A DNA stretch of 64,000 bases from Marinomonas polaris DSM 16579 (GTDB lineage: Bacteria; Pseudomonadota; Gammaproteobacteria; Pseudomonadales; Marinomonadaceae), in NCBI RefSeq assembly GCF_900129155.1, contig NZ_FQVF01000014.1, positions 80,497 through 144,496 on the forward strand, in the 5' to 3' direction. Shown here piece after piece: positions 10,773-19,952 of the stretch; the first letter of the stretch is position 1, and every line of letters starts with the position of its first letter. Below the pieces are notes generated by a model. The model was not told the DNA's origin. It made no database searches and saw nothing but the letters and a program-made list of their open reading frames with translations. The position numbers were made by a program, and so were the translations under genes.

Positions 10773-11803
10773 AACGCTTGATTCTCTCGTATTGAGTGCT
10801 TGATCCTTAAGAAGCTTTGGAAGCGGTGTTCTGTGATTTCACCTTTTTCTAAGGCTTCTAGGATTGCGCACCCCGGCTCTTTTTCATGAGCGCAATCGCG
10901 GAATCGACAATAACCAATATGCGGTCGAAACTCGATAAAACCGTTTAGAAGTTCGTCTTCCGAAATATGCCACAAGCCAAACTCTCGGATCCCTGGGGAA
11001 TCAATAAGATCGCCGCCTTTCGGCATATGAAATAGTCGAGCAGTTGTGGTGGTATGTACGCCTTTTTTGCGCTTCTGTGAAAGCTCACCAACGCTGATGT
11101 CTATATCGGGTAGTAGTGTCCCAATAAGGGATGATTTGCCTACACCTGATTGCCCAACAAAAACGCTTGTTTTGTCTTGTAAGAAATCATAAAGCGCTTC
11201 CATCCCTGCTTGGTTCTTGATAGATGTCCTGATGATTTTGTAATTCAAATCTTCATAGGTTTTTAGTAGCTTGTCTAAATCTGCTTTGTTGCTGTCATCG
11301 ATTAAGTCGCATTTGTTAAGTAGTATGACCGGTGGAATACCAACGGTTTCTGCTGCAACTAAGTAGCGATCTATTAAATTGGCGTGAGCAACTGGCTCGG
11401 CGGCAATAACAACAATTATATGATCTATGTTGGCGGCAACAGGTTTGATTCTGCCGTGCATGTCTGGACGAGATAGTGATGTATGTCTTGGTGTGGTAGC
11501 AACAACGACGCCACCTTCATTTTGTTTTGGGCGCCAGACAACCTTGTCGCCAGTTACAAGTTGGCCTAGATTGGCGCGTAAATTGCAGCGTGTAGAGGTG
11601 CCAATAAAAGGCTCTTGAGTGCCCTCCACTTCAACTTGTGTGCCGAAGTGAGAAATAATAATGCCTTCAGTTTCAGGTCCTAGGTCGGATGACTGAAGGA
11701 GTTCTTCGGCGACATCTCCTCGTTTTTGAGTGCGTTCAACGCGCTCTTTGTGAATTCTTTCGATTCGCCAAGTTTGTTGTTTAGTAAGTTTTCGCTTCGA
11801 CAT
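10769..11803 (-). CDS. rsgA: Ribosome small-subunit GTPase RsgA
   Basis: A circularly permuted GTPase that checks late 30S assembly. The protein is 344 residues: a basic N-terminal extension, an OB-fold (about 45-115), then the G motifs in permuted order, with NKCD (163-166) first, the P-loop GQSGVGKSS (217-225) next, and DSPG (268-271) last. The C-terminal zinc finger has Cys299, Cys304, His306 and Cys312. The gene is divergent from orn and only 74 nt away from it, the same rsgA/orn pairing known in enterobacteria. Confidence 0.96.
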   Translation of the reverse strand: MSKRKLTKQQTWRIERIHKERVERTQKRGDVAEELLQSSDLGPETEGIIISHFGTQVEVEGTQEPFIGTSTRCNLRANLGQLVTGDKVVWRPKQNEGGVVVATTPRHTSLSRPDMHGRIKPVAANIDHIIVVIAAEPVAHANLIDRYLVAAETVGIPPVILLNKCDLIDDSNKADLDKLLKTYEDLNYKIIRTSIKNQAGMEALYDFLQDKTSVFVGQSGVGKSSLIGTLLPDIDISVGELSQKRKKGVHTTTTARLFHMPKGGDLIDSPGIREFGLWHISEDELLNGFIEFRPHIGYCRFRDCAHEKEPGCAILEALEKGEITEHRFQSFLRIKHSIRENQAF

Positions 11804-11838
11804 TAGATTCGTCTGGTCATAAAGTAAGGCGCATAGAG

Positions 11839-11844
11839 TATAAT
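11839..11844 (+). promoter_or_regulatory. Probable -10 element of the orn promoter
   Basis: A perfect TATAAT lies 34 nt before the orn ATG in the short space between the divergent rsgA and orn genes. No good -35 hexamer lies at 16-18 bp; the best match (TGGTCA, 814-819 in 11814-11819) is 19 bp away. The call rests on the -10 alone. Confidence 0.5.
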
Positions 11845-11877
11845 GCTTGGCATTGATAATAAAGGACTTGGAAGATT

Positions 11878-12435
11878 ATGAGCTTAAATGAAGAGAATTT
11901 AGTGTGGATCGATCTTGAAATGACAGGATTGGACCCAGAAACCGACACTATTATTGAGATTGCTACCGTAGTAACTGATAAGCATTTGAATGTGTTGGCT
12001 AAGGGGCCGAGCCTTGCTATTCATCAAGAAAAAGCGGTGATGGATGCAATGGATGAATGGTGCACTCAGCACCATGGTGATTCTGGGCTGACGGCTAGAG
12101 TGTTGTCTTCGACTATTAGTATGGCGCAAGCAGAAGAGGAAACGGTTAATTTTTTGGCCCAGTACGTTCCGGCTGGAAAGTCACCTATTTGCGGTAATAG
12201 TGTTGGGCAGGATCGTCGTTTTTTGTACCGTTATATGCCTAAGTTGGAAGCCTTTTTTCATTACCGCTACTTGGATGTTAGTACAGTTAAAGAGCTTGCA
12301 AAGCGTTGGAAGCCAGAGGCGTTGGATGGTTTTTCTAAATCAGGTTCCCATCTGGCTATGGATGATATTTTAGAGTCTATAGGTGAATTGAAGCATTATC
12401 GTAAAACCATGTTTGGTTTGGATGATAAGGCTTAA
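11878..12435 (+). CDS. orn: Oligoribonuclease
   Basis: A 3'-5' exonuclease that degrades RNA dinucleotides and the c-di-GMP breakdown product pGpG, essential in many gammaproteobacteria. It has 185 residues. The DEDDh catalytic set is complete: Asp12 and Glu14 in [10 protein letters not shown], Asp112 in [13 protein letters not shown], and His158 with Asp163 in [13 protein letters not shown]. The start at 11878 is preceded by GGACTTGGAAG. It is a single-gene unit with a terminator-like hairpin downstream. Confidence 0.97.
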   Translation: MSLNEENLVWIDLEMTGLDPETDTIIEIATVVTDKHLNVLAKGPSLAIHQEKAVMDAMDEWCTQHHGDSGLTARVLSSTISMAQAEEETVNFLAQYVPAGKSPICGNSVGQDRRFLYRYMPKLEAFFHYRYLDVSTVKELAKRWKPEALDGFSKSGSHLAMDDILESIGELKHYRKTMFGLDDKA

Positions 12436-12463
12436 GCGATTTTGTGTTAATCTCTTCTTACGA

Positions 12464-12513
12464 ATTAGCGAGCTTATAAATTGTTTTGAAGCTCGCTAAT
12501 CGGTTTGTTTCTT
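12464..12513 (+). terminator. Hairpin downstream of orn
   Basis: A 12-bp perfect inverted repeat (12464-12475 with 12489-12500) with a 13-nt A/T-rich loop is followed by a T-rich tract containing some G and C. It sits between the convergent orn and TSUP genes. The imperfect T tract makes it a weaker terminator than others in this window. Confidence 0.55.
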
Positions 12514-12537
12514 CTTTTTTTGTCGTCTATTTCTTTG

Positions 12538-13287
12538 TTAGCCAAGTCCCGTTATCCCGTCCCATATTAGCTTTACTCCTGTCAGGAAAAGAAAGCTGTA
12601 CATGACTTTAAAAAATAATACGGTAGATATTTTGTAGTGTAGCCATGCGCCGAGTTGAACGCCTATAAAAGCCACAGGTATAAAGCAAAGTGACAGAAGT
12701 ATGTTTGAACTATTAAGTTGTCCAAGCATTCCATATGGAATGAGTTTTACATAGTTGATGGCGGTAAAAATAACCGCTGCCGTTGCTACGTACTGTGTCT
12801 TGTCTAGATTTGCTCTAAGTAAATAAACGCTCATTGGTGGTCCGCCAGCGTGAGCAATAAAACTTGTAAAGCCGCCAAGTGCGCACCAGAGTTTTCCGGC
12901 CAGAGTGCTGAGTGGTTTTAGCGGTGTTGTTCGGCTCTTTTTTGGCCATGAATTTAGAGTGAAGCCTACCGCGATAATCCCTACCATTATTTTTAGCCAT
13001 TCTGCCGAAAACCATGATGCTGTGAGGCCGCCGATTACAACACCAATAATGGCCGCTGGAATACATCTTATGAGTTGCTCGGTGTTCCATTTTTTCCAAA
13101 ACTTTTGCACGGTAAATATGTCCATGATGCACAGAATTGGCAGCATTATGGCGGCTGCTAAGGTTGGTGAAGTTTGCAGTGATATTAGCGGGACAGCGAT
13201 AATGCCAAATGCGCCTGAAAAGCCACCTTTAGATATGCCTGTAATGAAAACAGCAATGGCAATGAGTGAAATGAAAAGCCAGTCCAT
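12538..13287 (-). CDS. TSUP family (TauE/SafE) membrane permease
   Basis: A 249-residue polytopic inner-membrane protein with about seven or eight hydrophobic segments. Family features include the N-terminal GISKGGFSGAFGIIAVPLISL and, about halfway along, FTSFIAHAGGPPMSVYLL, which are the two repeated G-rich motifs of TSUP carriers. Members export or import sulfur-containing or organic anions, and the substrate cannot be read from sequence. It is a single gene convergent with orn and divergent from tsaE. Its position inside an otherwise conserved orn-tsaE neighbourhood suggests a lineage-specific insertion. Confidence 0.85.
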   Translation of the reverse strand: MDWLFISLIAIAVFITGISKGGFSGAFGIIAVPLISLQTSPTLAAAIMLPILCIMDIFTVQKFWKKWNTEQLIRCIPAAIIGVVIGGLTASWFSAEWLKIMVGIIAVGFTLNSWPKKSRTTPLKPLSTLAGKLWCALGGFTSFIAHAGGPPMSVYLLRANLDKTQYVATAAVIFTAINYVKLIPYGMLGQLNSSNILLSLCFIPVAFIGVQLGAWLHYKISTVLFFKVMYSFLFLTGVKLIWDGITGLG

Positions 13288-13449
13288 GTGAATCCTTTAT
13301 TGTGTGGTTGTTGTTATGGATGGAAAAGTTAAATTATTATGAGTTATTGGTGCTTGTTTCAAAAGGCTTCTGTATTAGAATTGTTAGAAATAAAATGACC
13401 GTGTGGTCAGTGTTTGCTCTATTTTGAGTGGGAAAAGGATCGATAGGTA

Positions 13450-13920
13450 ATGCAAATAGAAAAAGATGTTTATGGCGAAGAAGCAATGGAAAGCTTTGGT
13501 GAGGCTTTTTCGTTGGCGCTGACGTCGGGCGCAGTTGTGTATTTGGAAGGTGATCTCGGGATGGGTAAGACAACTCTTGTGAGAGGGGTTTTGCGCGGTT
13601 TGGGATATCAAGGGCCCGTAAAGAGCCCAACGTATACGATTGTTGAGCCTTACGATTTGTCGGGTTTTGAAGCTTTTCATTTTGATTTGTATCGAGTGGC
13701 GGATGCTGAAGAGCTTGAGTTTATGGGGATTCGTGATTATTTCACTGACGGAAGTTTATGTTTGATTGAGTGGGCTGAAATGGGGCGCGGAGCCTTGCCG
13801 GAAGCGGATTTGGTTATATCATTGAGCTTGATTCGACAAGGGCGTCATGTGTCTGTAGATGCCTATACAGAAAAAGGTAGAGCGGCTTTAGATGTTTTAC
13901 GAGGCGCTATAACTTCTTGA
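13450..13920 (+). CDS. tsaE: tRNA t6A biosynthesis ATPase TsaE
   Basis: An ATPase that works with TsaB and TsaD to make N6-threonylcarbamoyladenosine at position 37 of ANN-decoding tRNAs. The 156-residue protein has the P-loop GDLGMGKTT (about 34-42), the SPTYTIVEPY block that follows it, and the C-terminal LIEWAEMG motif. AAGGAT is about 13 nt before the ATG. It opens the conserved tsaE-amiC-mutL-miaA-hfq-hflX-hflKC series. Its product and the MiaA product modify A37 in different tRNA sets. Confidence 0.95.
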   Translation: MQIEKDVYGEEAMESFGEAFSLALTSGAVVYLEGDLGMGKTTLVRGVLRGLGYQGPVKSPTYTIVEPYDLSGFEAFHFDLYRVADAEELEFMGIRDYFTDGSLCLIEWAEMGRGALPEADLVISLSLIRQGRHVSVDAYTEKGRAALDVLRGAITS

Positions 13921-14006
13921 TGTATAGAAGACTTTACTATAAGTAAGATTGAGATCCATTTAATCAGCAGTTATAGTGTGTCAGATATACTAGCTAGCTG
14001 TCTGAT

Positions 14007-15335
14007 ATGCATACTAAATTTCGTACTTATCTATTTATTTTTGTCAATTTAATTTTGTCTTTGTCAACCTGTAGTGTTTTGGCTGCAGAGGTTCGAGATA
14101 TACGTGTTGCCCAGCAAGAAGGGGTGACGCGTTTGGTGTTTGAGCTTTCTGAGGCGGCAGAGCATCGAATTTTTCCTCTTTCAAATCCTGATCGCGTTGT
14201 TTTAGACATCAGTGGCGTCGATTTGAATGCGTCTGTTGTTAATGGCTTATCGGCATTGTCTTCCGATGTGTTGATGCGCGTACGTTACGCTAGGCGAGAC
14301 ACTGGTGTTCGTTTTGTACTTGATCTAGGTCAGGCAGCTAAGGCGAAAAGTACTGTGTTGGCGGCAAATGGTACTTATGGGCCTAGGATATTGGTTGAGC
14401 TTGAGTATGGTGCTAGAAAGCCTGCGACCATAGTAAAAAGCTTGGCGAGCTTATCCAAGGAAAAGCGCGATATTGTGATTGCAATTGACCCTGGGCATGG
14501 AGGCAAAGACCCTGGTGCCTTGGGGCAATACAATGTGCGAGAAAAAGATGTTGTGCTCTCTATTGGTCGAGAGTTGGCAAGTAGAATTAATGCGGTTGAT
14601 GGCTTTAAGGCTGTTTTGACTCGATCAACGGACACCTATCTTCAGCTTCGAGATCGATCGAGGGTTGCTCGTGAGGCCAATGCAGATTTGATGATTTCTA
14701 TTCATGCGGATGCGTTTACCAAATCTAGTGCTAGAGGTGCTTCTGTTTGGGCGCTTTCATTGAGTGGTAAGAGTTCTGAAATGGGGCGTTGGTTGGCTCA
14801 ACAAGAAAATTCTGCCGATCTGGTGGGGGGGATTTCGCTGGATGATAAAGATCAGTTGCTTGCTGAGGTTTTATTGGATATGTCGATGAACTCTACTATT
14901 CAAATGAGTTTGAATATAGGTAAGAGTGTTTTAGGTGAAATGAAAGGGGTTGCTGTTTTGCATAAAGACAGTGTTCAGCAGGCGGGTTTTGTTGTGCTGA
15001 AATCGCCAGATATTCCTTCTATATTGATAGAAACTGGTTTTGTTTCGAATAAAACAGAGGCCAAGAATTTGTCGAGCAGAACTTATCGTGTGAAATTAGC
15101 GGATTCTATTTCAAAGGGTGTAGTTGAATATTTTACTAAAAATGCCCCTGATGGAACCTTGGTCAATTGGAAGCAAAAGAAAAATTCTGATTATGTTTAT
15201 ACGGTTAGTAAGGGGGACACCTTGTCCGAAATTGCTCGTCGTAATCAAGTGTCTTTACCTGTTTTGCGGCAGGCCAATAATTTGAATAATGATGTTATTT
15301 GGATTGGTCAGAAACTTGTTATCCCTGCAGGGTAA
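14007..15335 (+). CDS. amiC: Periplasmic N-acetylmuramoyl-L-alanine amidase (AMIN, Amidase_3, LysM)
   Basis: Splits septal peptidoglycan during daughter-cell separation. A signal peptide (about 1-27, ending SVLAA) is followed by an AMIN septal-targeting domain (about 28-125), then the zinc amidase_3 domain beginning IAIDPGHGGKDPGALG near residue 154, with the conserved ISIHADAF and IPSILIETGFVSN segments. A C-terminal LysM domain (about 395-441, YTVSKGDTLSEIA) binds glycan. The LysM domain makes it resemble the AmiB type of Pseudomonas and Vibrio, so amiB is an equally fair symbol. It lies between tsaE and mutL, the usual place for amiB. The start codon has a weak ribosome-binding site. Confidence 0.93.
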   Translation: MHTKFRTYLFIFVNLILSLSTCSVLAAEVRDIRVAQQEGVTRLVFELSEAAEHRIFPLSNPDRVVLDISGVDLNASVVNGLSALSSDVLMRVRYARRDTGVRFVLDLGQAAKAKSTVLAANGTYGPRILVELEYGARKPATIVKSLASLSKEKRDIVIAIDPGHGGKDPGALGQYNVREKDVVLSIGRELASRINAVDGFKAVLTRSTDTYLQLRDRSRVAREANADLMISIHADAFTKSSARGASVWALSLSGKSSEMGRWLAQQENSADLVGGISLDDKDQLLAEVLLDMSMNSTIQMSLNIGKSVLGEMKGVAVLHKDSVQQAGFVVLKSPDIPSILIETGFVSNKTEAKNLSSRTYRVKLADSISKGVVEYFTKNAPDGTLVNWKQKKNSDYVYTVSKGDTLSEIARRNQVSLPVLRQANNLNNDVIWIGQKLVIPAG

Positions 15336-15394
15336 AGTCTTATTGAGGCCTTTTTTGTTTTTCAAAAGGGCTGTTTTCACATCAAAGGTCGTTC

Positions 15395-17320
15395 ATGCAA
15401 AGAATTAATCTTTTATCTCCACGTTTAGCCAACCAAATTGCCGCGGGAGAGGTGGTTGAACGACCAGCTTCCGTTGTTAAAGAGTTGCTTGAAAATAGTC
15501 TTGATGCAGGAGCCTCTCAGCTTGATATTGATGTGGAGCAGGGTGGTGTAAGGCGTATTAAGATTCGTGATAATGGTACTGGCATCATGAAAGACGATTT
15601 GTCTTTGGCTTTAAGTCGTCACGCAACGAGTAAAATTATTACGCTGGATGATTTGGAAGCTGTGCGCACGTTGGGATTTCGTGGCGAGGCGCTGGCCAGT
15701 ATTAGCTCTGTTTCGAGGATGCACCTTACTTCTCAGGCAGAAAATGAAGTGGAAGCTTGGCGAGTTGAGGCGGAAGGGAAAGATATGGCGACAGCCATTC
15801 GACCTGCATCGCATCCTCAAGGTACTACGATTGAGGTGCGAGATTTATTTTTTAATACACCGGCTCGTCGAAAATTCCTTCGTACTGAAAAGACAGAATT
15901 TGTTCACTTGGAAGAAGTGGTAAAGCGACTGGCATTGAGTCGTTATGAAACTGGCTTTCGTCTAAGTCATAACGGCAAGCAGGTTTATGATCTTCGTCCT
16001 GTTACCGATCAGCTTCATGCTGAACATCGGCTAGCAACTTTACTTGGTAAAAAGTTCATTGAAAACTCCTTGACGCTGGATGTTGAGGCGGCTGGATTGC
16101 GTCTATGGGGTTGGATTGGTTTGCCGACTTTTTCTCGTTCTCAGGCGGATTTGCAGTATTTTTTTGTTAATGGTCGAGTTGTTAAGGATAAGTTAGTCGC
16201 TCATGCTGTTCGTCAGGCTTATCGTGATGTTTTGTATAATGGTCGCCATCCTACTTTTGTGTTGTATCTAGAGTTGGACCCTTCGACAGTCGATGTGAAT
16301 GTCCACCCTACTAAGCACGAAGTGCGCTTCCGAGATGGGCGTTTGGTGCATGATTTCTTATTTAGTCGAATTCATAAGGCGATTGCAGATGTGAGGCCTG
16401 AATCTGATGCTGCGCCTACGGGTATGAATGATTCCGCTAATAATGAGTCTGCTGCTTATGGTGCGAATATTACGGAACAATCCGCTTTGCTGCTGTCTAA
16501 TCGACCTGTGTCTAGTTCGATGGATTGGATGCGATCTACTTCAAATTCATTGGGGACTTCAGAAGTGCGTGGGCAGCTTGATGGCATGAGTCGTCTTTCT
16601 GGTTATGCGCAAGAATATGTTGCTAAGACTGAGGAAGTTGATCCTGAAACGGGCGAAATAAGAGAGGTTTCTCCCCCTGGCGCTTTAGGGCAAAGTGAAA
16701 GTCCGTTTGTGAGGCAAGAGGGTGATTATCAGGCCGTGCCGCCGTTGGGTTTTGCGGTAGCTCAGCTGCACGGAGTGTATATTCTTTCTGAGAGCGAGCA
16801 GGGGCTTATTCTGGTGGACATGCATGCGGCTCATGAGCGAATTGTTTATGAGCGAATGAAAACAGCGTTTTATCAGAAAAATATATCGTCTCAGCCTTTG
16901 TTAGTGCCGATAAATATTGCGGTTTCGCAAAGTGAAGCTGATCTTGTTGAAGAAAGCGGTGAGGTTTTTGAGGCCTTCGGTTTCCGTGTAGAAAGAACTG
17001 GGTTAGAAAGTGCGATGGTTCGCGAGGTTCCCGTTATACTGATTCGAGGTGACGTAGAAGGTCTTGTGCGTGATGTTATTAGTGATCTGTCTGCTAATGG
17101 CGTATCGGATCTTATGGAGTCGCGGGCGAATGAATTGATGGCGTCAATGGCGTGCCACGGTGCTGTTCGTGCAAATCGTAAGCTTACGATTGCGGAGATG
17201 AATAGCCTTCTTCGTGATATGGAGGTGACTGAACGCAGTGGGCAGTGTAATCATGGACGACCGACTTGGGCGCATTTGAGTATGTCCGATTTAGATAAAC
17301 TCTTTTTGAGAGGACGTTGA
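15395..17320 (+). CDS. mutL: DNA mismatch repair protein MutL (endonuclease type)
   Basis: Couples mismatch recognition by MutS to strand removal. The protein is 641 residues. The N-terminal GHKL ATPase has motifs [18 protein letters not shown] and [14 protein letters not shown] low-conservation linker (about 340-440) precedes the dimerisation domain. This domain holds [12 protein letters not shown] (from about 475), which fits the DQHA(X)2E(X)4E metal-binding nuclease motif except for Met in place of Gln, plus [12 protein letters not shown] and CNHGRPTW (about 618). This arrangement is that of nicking MutL proteins in bacteria without MutH. miaA follows after one base. Confidence 0.96.
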   Translation: MQRINLLSPRLANQIAAGEVVERPASVVKELLENSLDAGASQLDIDVEQGGVRRIKIRDNGTGIMKDDLSLALSRHATSKIITLDDLEAVRTLGFRGEALASISSVSRMHLTSQAENEVEAWRVEAEGKDMATAIRPASHPQGTTIEVRDLFFNTPARRKFLRTEKTEFVHLEEVVKRLALSRYETGFRLSHNGKQVYDLRPVTDQLHAEHRLATLLGKKFIENSLTLDVEAAGLRLWGWIGLPTFSRSQADLQYFFVNGRVVKDKLVAHAVRQAYRDVLYNGRHPTFVLYLELDPSTVDVNVHPTKHEVRFRDGRLVHDFLFSRIHKAIADVRPESDAAPTGMNDSANNESAAYGANITEQSALLLSNRPVSSSMDWMRSTSNSLGTSEVRGQLDGMSRLSGYAQEYVAKTEEVDPETGEIREVSPPGALGQSESPFVRQEGDYQAVPPLGFAVAQLHGVYILSESEQGLILVDMHAAHERIVYERMKTAFYQKNISSQPLLVPINIAVSQSEADLVEESGEVFEAFGFRVERTGLESAMVREVPVILIRGDVEGLVRDVISDLSANGVSDLMESRANELMASMACHGAVRANRKLTIAEMNSLLRDMEVTERSGQCNHGRPTWAHLSMSDLDKLFLRGR

Positions 17321-17321
17321 T

Positions 17322-18254
17322 ATGACAAAACCGCATGTTGTGTGTTTGATGGGGCCGACGGCATCAGGTAAAACAGGTTTGGCAGTTGAGTTGGCTGAGC
17401 AGCACAATTTTGAAATTATCAGTGTCGATTCTGCTCTTGTTTACAAAGGAATGGATATTGGTACGGCCAAGCCAGATGCAGCGTTACTTGCAAGGGCTCC
17501 ACATAGGCTAATTGATATTATCGATCCTCTTGAATCTTACTCCGCTGCTGATTTTGTTTTGGATGCAGTTGAGCATTCGAAAGAGATTATTGCTAAGGGG
17601 AAAACGCCACTTTTGGTGGGTGGGACTATGATGTACTTCAATGCCCTACAAAAAGGCTTGGCGGAAATGCCGCAAGCTGATGCGGAGCTTAGGGCGTTAA
17701 TTGAGGTTGAGGCGGCTGAGAAAGGTTGGGGGTCCTTGCATGAAGAGTTGCAAACCTTTGATCCTGAAGCGGCGTCTCGCATTCATCCTAATGACCCGCA
17801 GCGTTTGCAGCGCGCTATTGAAGTGTATCGCTTGACAGGCAAGACCATGACTCAGTTCTGGGCGCAGCAAGAGGCTGTCTCTTTACCATTTGATATGATT
17901 AATATGGCGGTGATGCCGAAAGAGCGAAGTGTGCTTCATGAGCGGATAGAGCAACGTTTTTACGACATGATGGATCAAGGTTTTTTGGCTGAGGTGGAAG
18001 GGTTTTATCATCGTGGTGATTTGACTGTTGATATGCCCTCCATGCGCTGTGTTGGTTATCGCCAACTATGGCAATATTTAGACGGTGTTGATTTGCTAGA
18101 TGATGCTATCTTTAAGGGAGTGGTCGCCTCTCGCCAATTGGCAAAAAGGCAGCTTACTTGGTTGAGAGGGTGGGAGGATTTGATGATTTTTGATAGTTTG
18201 TCGAAAGATCTTGTGCCTGAAGCCTTGAATTACATAGAAAGCAGGATTATATAG
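17322..18254 (+). CDS. miaA: tRNA dimethylallyltransferase
   Basis: Adds a dimethylallyl group to A37 of UNN-decoding tRNAs, the first step of ms2i6A synthesis. The protein is 310 residues. The P-loop GPTASGKT is at 11-18, followed by the substrate-binding [16 protein letters not shown] block, [10 protein letters not shown] and [15 protein letters not shown]. The gene starts one base after the mutL stop, so translation is probably coupled. It precedes hfq with an 87-nt gap, enough for a separate hfq promoter. Confidence 0.97.
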   Translation: MTKPHVVCLMGPTASGKTGLAVELAEQHNFEIISVDSALVYKGMDIGTAKPDAALLARAPHRLIDIIDPLESYSAADFVLDAVEHSKEIIAKGKTPLLVGGTMMYFNALQKGLAEMPQADAELRALIEVEAAEKGWGSLHEELQTFDPEAASRIHPNDPQRLQRAIEVYRLTGKTMTQFWAQQEAVSLPFDMINMAVMPKERSVLHERIEQRFYDMMDQGFLAEVEGFYHRGDLTVDMPSMRCVGYRQLWQYLDGVDLLDDAIFKGVVASRQLAKRQLTWLRGWEDLMIFDSLSKDLVPEALNYIESRII

Positions 18255-18341
18255 GGAAATAAATAAAGATTTGGTGTAGTATCTACAGTATTGTTTTATC
18301 AATAATTAATTTAATTTTTTTGCTTGTTTAAGGAGATTACA

Positions 18342-18587
18342 ATGTCAAAAGGGCAATCATTACAAGACCCTTATCTAAATATTCTACGTAAAGAAAGAGT
18401 GCCAGTATCCATCTTTCTTGTAAATGGAATTAAGTTACAAGGTCAAATCGAATCATTCGATCAGTTTGTGATTCTATTGAAAAATACTGTTAGTCAAATG
18501 GTTTACAAACATGCCATTTCTACAGTTGTACCTTCCCGTACAATTCGCATCCCGTCTCCTGATCAGCCGGAAGATGACGCTGAATAG
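18342..18587 (+). CDS. hfq: RNA-binding chaperone Hfq
   Basis: The Sm-like hexamer that pairs small RNAs with mRNA targets. I use the ATG at 18342, which has a strong AAGGAG site 7 nt upstream and gives the standard N terminus [18 protein letters not shown]. An in-frame ATG 18 nt earlier lacks support. At 81 residues the C-terminal tail is short compared with the 102-residue E. coli protein. The Sm1 region ([21 protein letters not shown]) and the Sm2 motif ([12 protein letters not shown]) are complete. It is the head of an hfq-hflX-hflK-hflC series. Confidence 0.97.
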   Translation: MSKGQSLQDPYLNILRKERVPVSIFLVNGIKLQGQIESFDQFVILLKNTVSQMVYKHAISTVVPSRTIRIPSPDQPEDDAE

Positions 18588-18622
18588 TTTGTCTGTAATA
18601 AGACAAGCAGAGGAATACTAGA

Positions 18623-19912
18623 TTGTTTTTTGAACGTCCAGATAGTGGTGAAATAGCTGTATTGGTCCATATAGATTTTCACGATCAAAGTGAATCTTAT
18701 GGACCGGAAGAGTTTGTTGAGCTTGCTATTTCTGCTGGTGCTGACCCTGTTGCTGTTGTTTCAGGGACTCGCCAGCGTCCAGATGCTAGATACTTTATTG
18801 GTACTGGCAAGCTAGCAGAAATTAAAGATATTGTTGATCGAGAAGAGGCGCAGGTTGTGCTTTTTGATCATGCACTATCTCCCTCCCAAGAGCGTAATTT
18901 AGAAAGTGTTTTGCAGTGTCGTGTGCTTGATCGTACAGGGCTTATACTTGATATTTTTGCTCAACGTGCACGTACCCACGAAGGTAAGTTGCAGGTAGAG
19001 TTAGCTCAATTACAACATATGTCGACTCGTCTTATTCGTGGTTGGACACACTTAGAACGCCAAAAAGGCGGTATAGGTATGCGTGGGCCTGGTGAGACGC
19101 AGCTTGAGACTGACCGTCGATTGCTTAGAGAGCGCATTAAAGCCATTCAAAAACGATTGGCGAAAGTGGGTTCTCAGCGTGATCAGAATCGTCGGTCTCG
19201 CGATAGATCTTCTGTGCCAACTGTTTCGTTGGTTGGTTATACCAATGCGGGTAAGTCTACTTTATTTAATCGTGCAACGGGTGCAGATGTGTATGCGGCG
19301 GATCAGTTGTTCGCAACACTTGATCCAACGTTGAGGCGTCTAGATATAGAGCAGATTGGCTCTATAGTATTGGCTGATACGGTTGGGTTTATTCGTCAAT
19401 TGCCCCATAGATTGATTAAAGCATTTCAGGCGACATTAAAAGAGTCGTCTGAGGCGGATTTATTGTTACATGTTGTTGATGCTGCTGATATTTCTCGTGA
19501 TGAAAATATGAAGCATGTTGACTCTGTGTTGGAGGAAATTGGTGCTAATGAAGTTCCAACTTTAACTATATTTAACAAAATTGATGCATTACCGACGGCA
19601 GAACCTAGAATTGATAGGGATGCTAACGGGAACCCTTTTCGAGTTTGGTTGTCTGCTCGTGATGGGCAAGGTATTGATTTGCTTAAGCAAGCCATTGCTG
19701 AGTTGTTGGCAGAGGATGTTTTTAGTGAAACACTTTATTTGTCGAGCAAGTATGGGCGTTTGAGAGCTATGTTGTTCGAGCATGGAGCTGTAAAATCGGA
19801 GCGCTTTGATGAGGCGGGTCGTTTTGTTCTTGAAGTAAAGTTGCCTAAGAAAGATTATTTGCAGATTTTGGCTCGTACGGGCATGTCTGAGGATCAGATA
19901 GAAGCTGTGTGA
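18623..19912 (+). CDS. hflX: Ribosome-associated GTPase HflX
   Basis: Splits stalled or heat-damaged ribosomes. The protein is 429 residues. The N-terminal domain carries the glycine-rich GTGKLAEI and a GGIGMRGPGETQLETDRR helical linker. The G domain follows, with the P-loop GYTNAGKST (about 204-212), DTVGFI and NKID. I accept a TTG start at 18623: AGAGGAA lies 7 nt upstream, and the resulting N terminus (MFFERPDSGEIAVLVHIDF) aligns with known HflX proteins, while no upstream ATG fits. A 6-bp hairpin (18589-18606) lies just before the ribosome-binding site. Confidence 0.94.
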   Translation: MFFERPDSGEIAVLVHIDFHDQSESYGPEEFVELAISAGADPVAVVSGTRQRPDARYFIGTGKLAEIKDIVDREEAQVVLFDHALSPSQERNLESVLQCRVLDRTGLILDIFAQRARTHEGKLQVELAQLQHMSTRLIRGWTHLERQKGGIGMRGPGETQLETDRRLLRERIKAIQKRLAKVGSQRDQNRRSRDRSSVPTVSLVGYTNAGKSTLFNRATGADVYAADQLFATLDPTLRRLDIEQIGSIVLADTVGFIRQLPHRLIKAFQATLKESSEADLLLHVVDAADISRDENMKHVDSVLEEIGANEVPTLTIFNKIDALPTAEPRIDRDANGNPFRVWLSARDGQGIDLLKQAIAELLAEDVFSETLYLSSKYGRLRAMLFEHGAVKSERFDEAGRFVLEVKLPKKDYLQILARTGMSEDQIEAV

Positions 19913-19952
19913 GCTGTACAGGATTATCATTAAAATAAAGTGGAGATGTAGT

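Noticed and set aside
12905..13291. 128-codon plus-strand ORF opposite the TSUP permease
   Set aside because: The minus-strand frame has the clear TSUP motifs and membrane pattern; this one is its antisense shadow.
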